Source: CAXXOK01 sp963675655 (GTDB lineage Bacteria > Bacillota > Clostridia > Christensenellales > Aristaeellaceae). Taken from it: a stretch of 64,000 bases of DNA. Shown piece after piece: positions 55,345-63,999 of the stretch; position 1 is the stretch's first letter; each line of letters starts with the position of its first letter. The notes beneath the pieces were generated by a model. The model saw only the letters and a list, made by a program, of their open reading frames with translations, searched no databases and had not been told where the DNA came from. The stretch covers positions 930,001-994,000 of the forward strand of contig OY776489.1 in the NCBI GenBank assembly GCA_963675655.1, given 5' to 3'. The translations under genes were made by a program, and so were the position numbers.

Positions 55345-56319
55345 ATGAAGGTAAAAACCTTTGCGATGAACGCCCTGAAAGTCCTGCTGATTCCGGTGGG
55401 CGTTTACCTGTTCTTTTTCATCGCGTCTCAGGGCAGGTTCAGCGGCGGCGCGACGATTGTGAGCATTTTAAAGCAATCGCTGTATCCGACCCTGATCTCC
55501 TATGCGCTGTGCGCCAACATGCTGTCCAACCGTATGGATATAAGCGTCGGCAGCGTTGTGGTGGTTTCAGCCATGATGGGCGCGCGCTTTGCAATCACGC
55601 ACAGCTTCGGGCTGGTACCTTTTGCGCTGATCATTCTGGCAACGTCATTTGTGCTCAGCCTGATCGTCGGGTTACTGTACATTAAAATGCGCGTTCCCAC
55701 CATCGTTTCCGCACTGGGTATCTGCATGGTGTATGAGGCGTTGAGCAATCAGGTAAGCATTTCGTGGGTCACGGCGGTAAAGGGTGAGGTTTGCTTGTTC
55801 GGCACAAGCCCCTACTGCTTCATCCTCTTTGGCGTCATGTTTGCGGCGTACTACATCCTGTTCAACCACACAACCTTCGGCTACCAGACCCGCGCCATTG
55901 CAGGAGACCAGCAGATTGCAGCCAATAACGGAATCAACGTCCGCCGTCACGCGTTTATGTGTTATGTGGTCTCTGGCGTGTTCCTCGGCTTTGCGGCGCT
56001 GCTGAAAATCTCCACACAGGGCTCCATCGATACGCTGATGTATATGTCCAGCACCAATCTGGTGTTCACAAGCATGCTGGGTATCTTTGTAGCAATGGCG
56101 ATGCGGCGCTACTGCAATATCGTAATCGGTGTGTGGATCGGTAACATCATCATGTTTATTATGAACAACGGCCTGCTGAGCCTCGGCATTTCCTCTTCTT
56201 GGCAGGATGTGCTCAACGGCACGCTGCTGCTGCTGATTATGACGATTACCTACAACAACGAAACCTTTGCCAAATGGCTGGGAATGCGCAAATTCAGCCG
56301 CAAGATACGCGCTGCATAG
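55345..56319 (+). CDS. Sugar ABC transporter permease 2 (YjfF-like)
   Basis: A 324-residue membrane protein with nine to ten helices of the same superfamily as permease 1 but with low similarity. ALCANMLSNRMDISVGS is the conserved segment; the C-terminal glycine-rich GG(S/A) loop is replaced by FVAMAMRRYCNIVIG. ATG at 55345 has AGGAAAGG upstream; the ATG at 55321 lies before that site. It likely pairs with permease 1 in a heterodimeric channel. Confidence 0.88.
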   Translation: MKVKTFAMNALKVLLIPVGVYLFFFIASQGRFSGGATIVSILKQSLYPTLISYALCANMLSNRMDISVGSVVVVSAMMGARFAITHSFGLVPFALIILATSFVLSLIVGLLYIKMRVPTIVSALGICMVYEALSNQVSISWVTAVKGEVCLFGTSPYCFILFGVMFAAYYILFNHTTFGYQTRAIAGDQQIAANNGINVRRHAFMCYVVSGVFLGFAALLKISTQGSIDTLMYMSSTNLVFTSMLGIFVAMAMRRYCNIVIGVWIGNIIMFIMNNGLLSLGISSSWQDVLNGTLLLLIMTITYNNETFAKWLGMRKFSRKIRAA

Positions 56320-56366
56320 AGAAAAGCCAAACGGGAAGGGACGCGCTTACAGGCCGTGCCTGCCAA

Positions 56367-56402
56367 TTAAAAAGAGGCTCCGTCTTTGGAGCCTCTTTTT
56401 GA
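56367..56402. terminator. Bidirectional terminator between convergent operons
   Basis: GAGGCTCC pairs with GGAGCCTC, flanked by AAAAA and TTTTT. It ends the arabinofuranosidase operon on one strand and the signalling operon on the other. Confidence 0.88.
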
Positions 56403-56434
56403 TTGCTTTTGGGCTGGAAGGGAACGGCTGCCGT

Positions 56435-57859
56435 TTATTTTTCGCTTGCGCTCAGAGCGCCGTTGATCAGGTAAAGCGTTTCGCCCGGCATGGCCATGGA
56501 GGGCAGGTAGGAGGCGACTACCAGCATGGAGATGCCCTTGTTTAGCAAGCGGCGCATCATCTGTGCGGTTACATCGTCCACCTGGCAATCCATACCGGTG
56601 AACGGGTTTACGCACACCACTACGGAGGGGTGGAACAGCAGGCACTCTGCGTATACCAGCTTCTGTGCCTGCACGGGCGTAAGATCCTGCACGAAGGTGT
56701 CCCACATATCTTCACCGCAGGTTTCCGCCAACGTTTGGCGGATGCTACGCTGGTATGCACCGCGAAACCAGACCAGTTTGGACTTGCGCCAAAGAATGAG
56801 GCCGATATTATCCAGCACCGTCATATGGGGGATCATTAGGTTTTCGGTGGGGTTATCCCCCAGAAAACAAAGCCCCTGTGCCTGCGCCCCGCTAATGCCG
56901 CGGCAACGGTACGCCCGGTTATTAAGAAGAACCCGCCCCTTTTCGGGCGGCTGTTCGCCACGGAGCAGGGTGAGGAGCGCATCGCCATCCTTCTCCTTCA
57001 GATAGACGATTTTCAGCATCTTCCCCTTACCGAGCCGGAAATGAAGATCCTTCAAAACTCCCAGCGAAACGCCGGAGAAGGAGAGGCTCACAGTTTCATC
57101 CGCGTCATCGCCGAAGAAACGTCTGGTTTTGGATAGATCGTCGGTCAAATCGGCGTCTTGCCACAGGATGTGCTGAAGCACCCCGTCGCTAAGCTCCGAC
57201 GGTTTATAGAATCCGCAGGTGCGACCTTGCCGCACAAACCAGAACAGCTCCGCGTATTTCATTGATAATTCACGGGTGCTGTCTATGAGAATAAAGGAGA
57301 ATCCACAGGCTTTGATCTTCTCCATTAAGGTGAACATCTCTTCCATTTCGTACGTGGTCAAGTAATAGGAAAGATCGGCCAATACGATAACATGACGCTT
57401 CATCACATACGCTTTAAGCAGCTCAATCTGGATGGCTTCCGCGTGAGAAAGCTGGTTTACAGGCTTGTCCGGGTCCACGCGGACATCGAAGCGGTCCATC
57501 ACGTCCTGCAGCATTTTCTGGTAAATCTGCTTATGGAAAACGAAGGTAGAAAGGCTGGAGTAATAGACGTTTTCCCAAATTTTCAACTGTACCATCAGGG
57601 CGCTGGTGCGGTGGATAACGTACACAACTTCGCGAATGGTGCGCGGCGGGGTCAGCAATACTTCGTCCAGGTACAGACGCCCCTGCGAAAAGGGCAGCGC
57701 GCCTTGCATTGCCTGGATGAAGGTTCTTTTTTCATGCAAATCCGCGAAGACAACCGCATGGGTCTGCCCTTTGGGCAACGAAAAATAAAGGCCATTGAGC
57801 GAACCATAAACGCCGGTATCAATTTTGCCATTGTCGATGCGCAGCAGCTCTTTGATCAT
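56435..57859 (-). CDS. Pseudo-ABC protein: RbsA-like double cassette with both nucleotide sites lost
   Basis: A 474-residue soluble protein with the two-domain layout of RbsA/MglA ATPases, but every catalytic motif is altered. In half 1 the P-loop position reads FADLHEKRTF, the signature LSHAEAIQIELLK, Walker B VIVLADLSYYLT (no Glu) and the switch IDSTRE (no His). In half 2 they read YLKEKDGDAL, LTPVQAQKLVYAE, VVVCVNPFTGMD and VASYLPS. The gene overlaps the histidine-kinase gene by 4 nt and is last in an operon with that kinase and a YesN-type regulator. A signalling or scaffold role, perhaps contacting the sugar permeases next door, is inferred. It is not a transporter ATPase. Confidence 0.75.
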   Translation of the reverse strand: MIKELLRIDNGKIDTGVYGSLNGLYFSLPKGQTHAVVFADLHEKRTFIQAMQGALPFSQGRLYLDEVLLTPPRTIREVVYVIHRTSALMVQLKIWENVYYSSLSTFVFHKQIYQKMLQDVMDRFDVRVDPDKPVNQLSHAEAIQIELLKAYVMKRHVIVLADLSYYLTTYEMEEMFTLMEKIKACGFSFILIDSTRELSMKYAELFWFVRQGRTCGFYKPSELSDGVLQHILWQDADLTDDLSKTRRFFGDDADETVSLSFSGVSLGVLKDLHFRLGKGKMLKIVYLKEKDGDALLTLLRGEQPPEKGRVLLNNRAYRCRGISGAQAQGLCFLGDNPTENLMIPHMTVLDNIGLILWRKSKLVWFRGAYQRSIRQTLAETCGEDMWDTFVQDLTPVQAQKLVYAECLLFHPSVVVCVNPFTGMDCQVDDVTAQMMRRLLNKGISMLVVASYLPSMAMPGETLYLINGALSASEK

Positions 57860-58875
57860 TCCTGTGCACCCCGGGTCAGCTTTGGCAGGTTGATTACGAC
57901 CTCTGTACCCACATCCTGCGTACTGTACAGCTGCAAGCCGTACTCTTCGCCAAACAGCAGTTTGATGCGCTGCGCCACGTTGCGAAGCGCAATCCCGCCT
58001 TTGCTTCGTTTTTCTTCGCTGATGTAGCCAACCTTTACCTTCTCCAGTTTCTGGTTGATTAGGTTCACCTTCGCCTGCGGCATGCCGACACCGTTGTCTT
58101 TTACGGTGATAATAACGCGTTTCTCGGTGGTTTGCAGGGAAATCGTAATCAGCCCGCCGCCACTTTTCCGTTCCAGCCCGTGGAAAATTGCATTTTCCAC
58201 AATCGGCTGCAGCGTCAGCTTGGGGATTTTACAACGGTAGACGATTTCCTCATCCGCGATTACTTCCAGATGCAGCTTGTCGTCAAAACGGTATCGCTGA
58301 ATAATAAAATAGCTGTCAATGTTGTTTAGCTCGTCTTCCACGGTCACCAGATCGCCCATTTCCGTAATGGTATAGCGGAAATAGGATGCCAGCGCCTCGG
58401 CCGTCTTGGCGAGGTCCTCCTGCCCGGCGATCAGCGCATCACCCCGGATAGCTTCCAGCGTGTTGTACAGGAAGTGTGGGTTAATCTGGTTTTGCAGGGC
58501 AAGATACTCGGCCTGCTTTTTAGAAAGGCTGACGATCTCCTGTTGGCTGAGCAGGTAACGGAAACGCTCCATTACCTGCTGTACCTCGGGCGTCAGGGGT
58601 ACGGGCGGCTGAAAAAGCTCGTTATAAATCTGCTCGCTCAAGAACGCGCGCTGCTGCCGAACCGTTTCCTGATATGGGCGCTGGATAAAAAGCAGAACAT
58701 AGCCCAACAGTGCGCCCAAAAGCCCCAACAGCACTATGTTCCATAAAAGCGCAGGATATGGCATCCCGTACAGGTAGCAGAAAATCAAGCCGGCAAAAAC
58801 GCTTAGCAGCGCCAGCACAAAAAGCGCCGTCAAAGCGATGGTGATTCGGGTGGAAAGAAAGCGTGTTTTTTTCAT
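57856..58875 (-). CDS. YesM/LytS-type histidine kinase without an extracellular sensor
   Basis: A 339-residue kinase. Two helices (about 12-35 and 42-64) are joined by only a few residues, so there is no external sensing domain, unlike typical YesM kinases of about 570 residues. The phospho-accepting His is His134 in NQINPHFLYNTLEAIR. The ATPase has LQPIVENAIFHGLE, DNGVGMP and GIALRNVAQRIK. It should phosphorylate the regulator encoded upstream. The 4-nt overlap with the pseudo-ABC gene suggests equal production of the two proteins, and the absence of a sensor suggests that it receives its signal from a partner. Confidence 0.9.
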   Translation of the reverse strand: MKKTRFLSTRITIALTALFVLALLSVFAGLIFCYLYGMPYPALLWNIVLLGLLGALLGYVLLFIQRPYQETVRQQRAFLSEQIYNELFQPPVPLTPEVQQVMERFRYLLSQQEIVSLSKKQAEYLALQNQINPHFLYNTLEAIRGDALIAGQEDLAKTAEALASYFRYTITEMGDLVTVEDELNNIDSYFIIQRYRFDDKLHLEVIADEEIVYRCKIPKLTLQPIVENAIFHGLERKSGGGLITISLQTTEKRVIITVKDNGVGMPQAKVNLINQKLEKVKVGYISEEKRSKGGIALRNVAQRIKLLFGEEYGLQLYSTQDVGTEVVINLPKLTRGAQE

Positions 58876-58929
58876 CTTTTGTTCTCCGAGCCAAACAGGG
58901 ATACGCGAAGTGCCGGATATGGCGCGTTC

Positions 58930-60531
58930 CTAGTGTTGGCCGTATAATTTACGGTAGTCCTTGGGGCTTAGACCCGTGAACTTTTTGAACCGCTTATAGA
59001 AGTATTTCATATCCTGATAACCGACGTGTTCGGCGACATCGCTGATAGGAATTTCCGTATCGGCCAGCAGCTCTTTCGCAGCATCCACGCGCACTTGTGT
59101 GAGATAATCCAGAAAGGATTGGTTGGTCTCCCGCTTGAATACGCTGGAAAGGTAGGTGGCGTTCAGATTTACCTCGTTGCTGAGGGTTTCCAGCGTCAGC
59201 GACTCGGCATAATGCTGGTGAATGTATTTGCGCGCAAGGCGCACCGGTTTGGACTTCTCCGCGCTTTTCCCAATCTGCCAATCCATCACCGTGTTGGTAA
59301 GCAGCCGGTTCAGCCCATGGAACAGGCGAGACATGGTTTCCGCTTGCAGGTAGATGTTTTGCGCTTCCTCCTGAAAATTGGCGGCGACGCGGAAACCGCT
59401 GTCGTGCGCGGTGTTTACAAAAAGACGTACCAATTCCAGATAGAGGGCTTGCACGTCCCAGCCGGTGAAGCGCGAGCGGGCCAGCAGCGCATCCCGGATG
59501 GCGTTGATGGTAATGGATAGCTGTTCGTCGTCCAACGCCGAAATGGCCATTTTTAGTTCATTGCGGTGCTTGGCAGTGATCAACTCGCCGGAGGCAAGGC
59601 AGGGCTCGTAGCCCGGCTCGTACTCCACGGCCGAGTTCACAGGCAGCAACAGGCGCTGGGCGGAAGCTTTTTGAAGCTGATCCACGCACTGCGGCAGCAG
59701 CAGTGTATCCGCCACCGGGCGGCTGGCGGCCACCAGAAAACGAACGTCGTCGAAAATATCGCGCAGGCTGTTCATGGCGGCGCTAATGCGGTGCAGCACC
59801 TTGCCCATCTTGCTGAAATCCGCTTCCGTTCCGCAAACCAAACAGACGGCTTGGCCGTCGTGCGGCACGCATACGGTTTCCGTAAAACCGGCGGAAAGTT
59901 CGTTATCCATAATCGCCCGTATCTTTTGGGCCATCAGCGCCTGCCCGGCCTTGCCGTCGGCACGGAACGCCGAATTATTATAGAGCAAAACCAACGCGTA
60001 CAATTCCGCGTTCAGGGTGCAGCCGTAGTTGGCCGCGAGCATTTCGCGCGAAATGGCTTTGCCGTTTAAAACATCACTTAAAAAGCGCTCTTTCAGGCGC
60101 GTGGTATCCTGGCTGATGCGCTCCATCAGGGTCGCCTTTTCCTCAATGGTTGCCTGCTTTTGATTGTTTTCGCTGATGATCTTTTTCAGAACGTTATTGA
60201 TATCGTTCTGCTTGAGCGGTTTGAGCAGATAATCTTCCACGCCGTATTTGATGGCGTTACTGGCGTATTCAAACTGCCGGTAACCGCTGATGATGATAAA
60301 GTGTGTATCCAGCTTTAACTGCCGGATCCGGCTGATGATATCGATACCGTCCAGACCAGGCATACGGATATCTGTAATCACGATCTCCGGGCGCTGCTCC
60401 CGGATGAACTGGAGTGCTTCGCTGCCATCGTGAATAATACCGGCCGGTTCGAGCCCCAGCCCTTCCCAGTCGATCAGCTTATTCACGAGGGAACAAACTT
60501 TTACCTCGTCATCCACGATTAATACCCGCAT
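58930..60531 (-). CDS. YesN-type response regulator with AraC DNA-binding domain
   Basis: A 533-residue regulator. The receiver (1-120) has VDDEVK, Asp54 in VITDIRMPGLDG and Lys in LLKPLKQ. A long middle region (130-410) has no motif I can name. The C-terminal AraC domain (about 430-533) has two helix-turn-helix units, ending VAEHVGYQDMKYFYKRFKKF and TGLSPKDYRKLY. ATG at 60531 with AAGGGG is the start; a longer frame upstream lacks support. It is first in the operon under the promoter at 60587-60615. The convergent arabinofuranosidase operon, with its weak -35 box, is a likely target. Confidence 0.92.
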   Translation of the reverse strand: MRVLIVDDEVKVCSLVNKLIDWEGLGLEPAGIIHDGSEALQFIREQRPEIVITDIRMPGLDGIDIISRIRQLKLDTHFIIISGYRQFEYASNAIKYGVEDYLLKPLKQNDINNVLKKIISENNQKQATIEEKATLMERISQDTTRLKERFLSDVLNGKAISREMLAANYGCTLNAELYALVLLYNNSAFRADGKAGQALMAQKIRAIMDNELSAGFTETVCVPHDGQAVCLVCGTEADFSKMGKVLHRISAAMNSLRDIFDDVRFLVAASRPVADTLLLPQCVDQLQKASAQRLLLPVNSAVEYEPGYEPCLASGELITAKHRNELKMAISALDDEQLSITINAIRDALLARSRFTGWDVQALYLELVRLFVNTAHDSGFRVAANFQEEAQNIYLQAETMSRLFHGLNRLLTNTVMDWQIGKSAEKSKPVRLARKYIHQHYAESLTLETLSNEVNLNATYLSSVFKRETNQSFLDYLTQVRVDAAKELLADTEIPISDVAEHVGYQDMKYFYKRFKKFTGLSPKDYRKLYGQH

Positions 60532-60586
60532 CCATATTCCCCTTGTCAGGTCGTGTCCGTCCGGCAACACCAAACGCTATAATTGC

Positions 60587-60615
60587 ATTATAACAAAGTA
60601 GTGCCTTGTTTTCAA
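60587..60615 (-). promoter_or_regulatory. Promoter of the signalling operon
   Basis: On the minus strand TTGAAA (60615-60610) and TATAAT (60592-60587) are spaced by exactly 17 bp. Confidence 0.75.
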
Positions 60616-60926
60616 TGTTTCAAGGTAATTTGTGAGCTTGAAGAAGTATTGTAAAACAAAGGATCGGCAGGCATTTCACCCTTGCCGGCAGAGGGAGGAA
60701 CGCCGGGGAACACCCGGGGAAAATGGAGAAAAACAGACTGCGGGTATGAACATTCCCACCCAAATAATCCGGGCGGAAAGCAACGATGGGGGTAGCGTTT
60801 GTCCGTCAAGCGAAAGAAAACGGAGCGATGTTTTCCAGCGCATATATCAATGGCAAGCTAAAACGTAAATTTAGGGGTGCGGACGAAATGCCGGGCGCGA
60901 AACAACGATGAAGGCAACCCCCTCGC
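60616..60926. other. Gene-free stretch
   Basis: No gene supported. Contains a short GC-rich inverted repeat near 60700-60725 and the region into which the GH32 gene should have continued; no further GH32 sequence is recognisable. Confidence 0.35.
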
Positions 60927-61205
60927 CTAAATGGTTGGCTTACCCCGATATGCAAGCAACGCGTGCAGGGAGCGCCACCGCAACCGGTCTTCGCTGACAA
61001 AGTGCCCCCAATACAGCGGCCCCCAAAGCGTATCATAGGGATTATACTGATAAAACAAATGGTATGTACCGTTATACCGGCAAAATCCGTTGGGATCGTT
61101 CAACCAGCCGAAAGGGGCGTTGGCGTGAAACCGCGGCCGGTACCTTGCACCTGTTTGCGCATGTTCCCCCTGTTTTCGCGCCTTTTGCAACTCATCCGTG
61201 TTCAT
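60927..61205 (-). pseudogene. GH32 (invertase/fructanase) N-terminal stub
   Basis: About 92 residues with the GH32 start: RPRFHANAPFGWLNDPNGFC, carrying the catalytic nucleophile Asp of WLNDPNG, then YHLFYQYNPYDTLWGPLYWG. It stops after RWRSLHALLAY where the family continues for another 350-400 residues. GGAGG lies 9 nt before the ATG at 61205. It follows the oligosaccharide transporter genes on the same strand, so a fructan- or sucrose-using operon probably lost its enzyme here. Confidence 0.75.
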
Positions 61206-61228
61206 CGGGTCTGCCTCCAATACATAGT

Positions 61229-61265
61229 AAAAGCCGCCGGATGTTTTTACAAAACGTCCGGCGGC
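61229..61265 (-). terminator. Terminator after the binding-protein gene
   Basis: GCCGCCGG pairs with CCGGCGGC, with further pairing of GTTTT and AAAAC inside, followed on the minus strand by TTTTACT. It separates the binding-protein gene from the GH32 stub. Confidence 0.8.
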
Positions 61266-61280
61266 TTGCTTAGCCGTGTG

Positions 61281-62939
61281 TTATTGGCCGTAGGCCTGCT
61301 GCATCTCCTCGGTGATCGCATCGCCGCCGAGCGATTTCCACTGCTCAACAAAGCTATCGAATGTATCCAGCGACTGGCTGCCGGAAATAATCTTGGTAAA
61401 GGTTTCTTCCTGCAAGGCCAGCAACGTAGACCACTTTTTCACCATGGTAGACGTCGGGGCGCCATAGTAGCAGCTCATCTTAATCTTGCCGCTGTCGCGC
61501 AATTCTTCATAGCGCGTCCAGGACCCGAAGCCGGGGCCCCAGCACATCGCGTACTGGAACGCGGTTAAGTCATCCGGGTTAGCTTGCATAGTCTCGGGCC
61601 ATCCCTCGTCCACATACCGCTTGATGCCTTCATAGTAGCGGTACGCTTCGGGCATCAGGTCGCTCGCGTCCAGCGTGCCGGCAAATACCTGCCCAATGGT
61701 GTTGTTGTATCCAATCGCCTTGTTCAGGTAAGGGTCAACCAACGCAAGGGTATAATCGCACTGGTTGATGCCCGTATCGGGATTTACGCCCCATACCGCC
61801 AGCGAATCCAGCGTGGCATCCGGGCTGTTAATCCGGTCGTTGTTGAAGTTAATCAGTTTGATCAGCGCTTCCGGATGCGCAAAGTCCTTATTTACCGCCC
61901 ATACATAGGACAGGCTCATGTAAGAATACGCATCGGCAACCGTACCATCGTTGGTAACGGCGTTAAGGCAAATCCAGGCTGCGTCGTTATTGTTCGCCAT
62001 TGCGTCGCGGCCATATCCCCAGGAGATACCGTCGCCGCCATAGAACAAGCCGCACTTGCCGGCCGCAATCGCTTCGCCAACACCGTCGGCATCGGTTACG
62101 CCGAACTCTTCGTTGATCAGGCCTTCGGCAAACAGTTCAGCCAGTTTGCCCAAGCCGGTGCGTGTCGCTTCCGTCGTGGGGATATAGGTAATGGTTCCAT
62201 CGTCGTTCTGCATCCATGCCTGCTGCATCAGCGAGCCGCCGAAAGCATTGAGGAAGCCTTCGATGGTGCCGAAGCCGCTCGTTTCGGACATTACATTGTC
62301 AATGCCCAGCCCCCAGGTGTTGTTTTCGCCGTCGCCGTCCGGATCGTTGTTTTTAAAGGCGCGTGCAATCGCGATCACATCGTCCAGCGTTGTGGGCGCT
62401 TCCAGGCCCAGGTTGGTTAGCCAATCCTTGCGAATCCACAGGAAGTTGCAGGGAATTTGCTCTGCGTTTCCGGTGGGGATGCCATACAGGGTTCCGTCCA
62501 CTTTGGCGGCATTCAAAATGGCGCCATCGTCGGAGTTCATGCATGCCTTTGTCAAATCGGATGCGTATTCATCCAGCACAGATCCCATATCCCACAGCTT
62601 TCCGGCTTTGGCAAGCTGCGTATACTGATCAATCGGCAAATACATAATATCCGGCAGGCTGCCCGAGGCCATTGCCATCGTCAGCTTCTGCGAATACTCG
62701 TCCCCCGTTGCCAGGATTGTATAATCCAGCGTGATGCCCAGGTCGTCGCGGTAGGCGTTGTAGTAAATGTTGTTGGTCAAGCTCTCGTCACCTGCGTAGG
62801 TAACTACTCCTTGGCGATACATTACGGTTGCCGTAACCGGCTCATCCATCGCGTACGCGGTCAAGTCTTCCGCTGCGGCAAAAGAGCCAGCCGAAAGCAG
62901 CGCAACTGCGATCAATAACGATAGTACCTTCTTCAACAT
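61281..62939 (-). CDS. Extracellular oligosaccharide-binding protein (LipO/YtcQ type)
   Basis: A 552-residue type 2 solute-binding protein of the large kind paired with LplB/LplC permeases. The signal peptide is MLKKVLSLLIAVALLSAGSF with AAAE cleavage; no lipobox Cys is present, as in the other binding proteins of this window. NNDPDGDGENNTWG near residue 195 is an EF-hand-like calcium loop common in this family. GGAGG lies before ATG. It follows the permease genes. The truncated GH32 gene behind it hints at a fructose-containing ligand. Confidence 0.9.
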   Translation of the reverse strand: MLKKVLSLLIAVALLSAGSFAAAEDLTAYAMDEPVTATVMYRQGVVTYAGDESLTNNIYYNAYRDDLGITLDYTILATGDEYSQKLTMAMASGSLPDIMYLPIDQYTQLAKAGKLWDMGSVLDEYASDLTKACMNSDDGAILNAAKVDGTLYGIPTGNAEQIPCNFLWIRKDWLTNLGLEAPTTLDDVIAIARAFKNNDPDGDGENNTWGLGIDNVMSETSGFGTIEGFLNAFGGSLMQQAWMQNDDGTITYIPTTEATRTGLGKLAELFAEGLINEEFGVTDADGVGEAIAAGKCGLFYGGDGISWGYGRDAMANNNDAAWICLNAVTNDGTVADAYSYMSLSYVWAVNKDFAHPEALIKLINFNNDRINSPDATLDSLAVWGVNPDTGINQCDYTLALVDPYLNKAIGYNNTIGQVFAGTLDASDLMPEAYRYYEGIKRYVDEGWPETMQANPDDLTAFQYAMCWGPGFGSWTRYEELRDSGKIKMSCYYGAPTSTMVKKWSTLLALQEETFTKIISGSQSLDTFDSFVEQWKSLGGDAITEEMQQAYGQ

Positions 62940-62991
62940 TAAAAATCCTCCTTTTTATTGCTGTAACATCCGTTGGCCACCGGACGTTGCA

Positions 62992-63879
62992 TTACCCTTT
63001 TACGCTTCCCATAACAATACCGGTTACAAAATACCGCTGTAAAAACGGATAGAAGCACAGGATCGGCAGCGTGCAAAGCACAATGCCCGCTGATTTTATC
63101 GCACGCCCGTCCAAATTGGTCAGCGCCGGATTGGCGGCAATCTGCTCGGGGCGCAAATCGGTCGTTTTAAAGTTAATAATGTGATACTGCAAAAATGTCA
63201 TCAATGGATAGTTAGCCGCTTGATTGTTATAAATCATGCCATCGAACCACTCATTCCAATGACCGACGATAATAAACAGCGTAATCGTCGCCAGCGATGG
63301 GAGCGACAGCGGCAGATAAATTTTCAGCAGCGCCGTCAGCCATCCGGCTCCATCCACAATCGCCGCTTCTTCAATACTGCCCGGAATCCCCCGGAAAAAG
63401 TTAAGCATCAGCAGCACAAAGTACATATTCACAGCGTTTGGTAAAATCAACGCCCATATCTTATCAATCAACTTGAGTTGATTAATCACAAGGTAGGTGG
63501 GAATCAATCCGCCGTTGAACACCATGGCGAACAGAAAAAACCCAACATATATCCCGCGCCCATGAAACATTTTTTTGTTCTTGGAAAGCGGATAGGCCAC
63601 CAGTACCGTCAGCGACAGGTTCACCGCCAGCCCCAGCGCAACCCGCTTGAGCGTTACAATAGCCGCAGGCACCAGGCCGCTGTTGGACAGCATATATTGG
63701 TACGAACTAAGCGTAAAGCCTTTAGGCCAAAAGCTAACAGCGCCCGCGTTTACCATGTTGCGGGAGGAAAAGGACAACGCCGCGATGTTCACCATTGGCG
63801 CCAGGCATAACAGCGCCACCAGCGTAATAAAAACGATATTTACAATATTAAATATGTTTTGTGCTTTGGTATGTTTCAT
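62992..63879 (-). CDS. Carbohydrate ABC permease (LplC/YtcP type)
   Basis: A 295-residue MalG-like permease with six helices. The EAA loop reads EEAAIVDGAGWLTALLKIYLPL, and the N-terminal HTKAQNIFNIVNIVFITLVA and C-terminal YPFLQRYFVTGIVMGSVKG are typical of the group. GGAGG lies before the ATG. It starts 12 nt after the stop of the partner permease. The ATPase is probably a shared MsmK-type protein encoded elsewhere, as usual for this class. Confidence 0.94.
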   Translation of the reverse strand: MKHTKAQNIFNIVNIVFITLVALLCLAPMVNIAALSFSSRNMVNAGAVSFWPKGFTLSSYQYMLSNSGLVPAAIVTLKRVALGLAVNLSLTVLVAYPLSKNKKMFHGRGIYVGFFLFAMVFNGGLIPTYLVINQLKLIDKIWALILPNAVNMYFVLLMLNFFRGIPGSIEEAAIVDGAGWLTALLKIYLPLSLPSLATITLFIIVGHWNEWFDGMIYNNQAANYPLMTFLQYHIINFKTTDLRPEQIAANPALTNLDGRAIKSAGIVLCTLPILCFYPFLQRYFVTGIVMGSVKG

Positions 63880-63891
63880 AGCAGCATCCTC

Positions 63892-63999
63892 CTAAAAGAC
63901 CCGGTATCCGGCAAACCGGTCGGCGACCCAGTACCCGCCCATGATGAGTATGAAAGATACCACGGACTGGAACAAGCCTACCGCCGTTGCAGGGCCAAA
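63892..63999 (-). CDS. Carbohydrate ABC permease LplB type, C-terminal end
   Basis: The last 35 residues before TAG (FGPATAVGLFQSVVSFILIM, then DRFAGYRVF), typical of the end of LplB-type permeases, the usual partner of LplC. The rest lies beyond the right edge. Confidence 0.8.
   Translation of the reverse strand, partial: FGPATAVGLFQSVVSFILIMGGYWVADRFAGYRVF

Noticed and set aside
61584..62420. 278-codon plus-strand frame over the LipO-type binding protein
   Set aside because: Antisense shadow without start signal.
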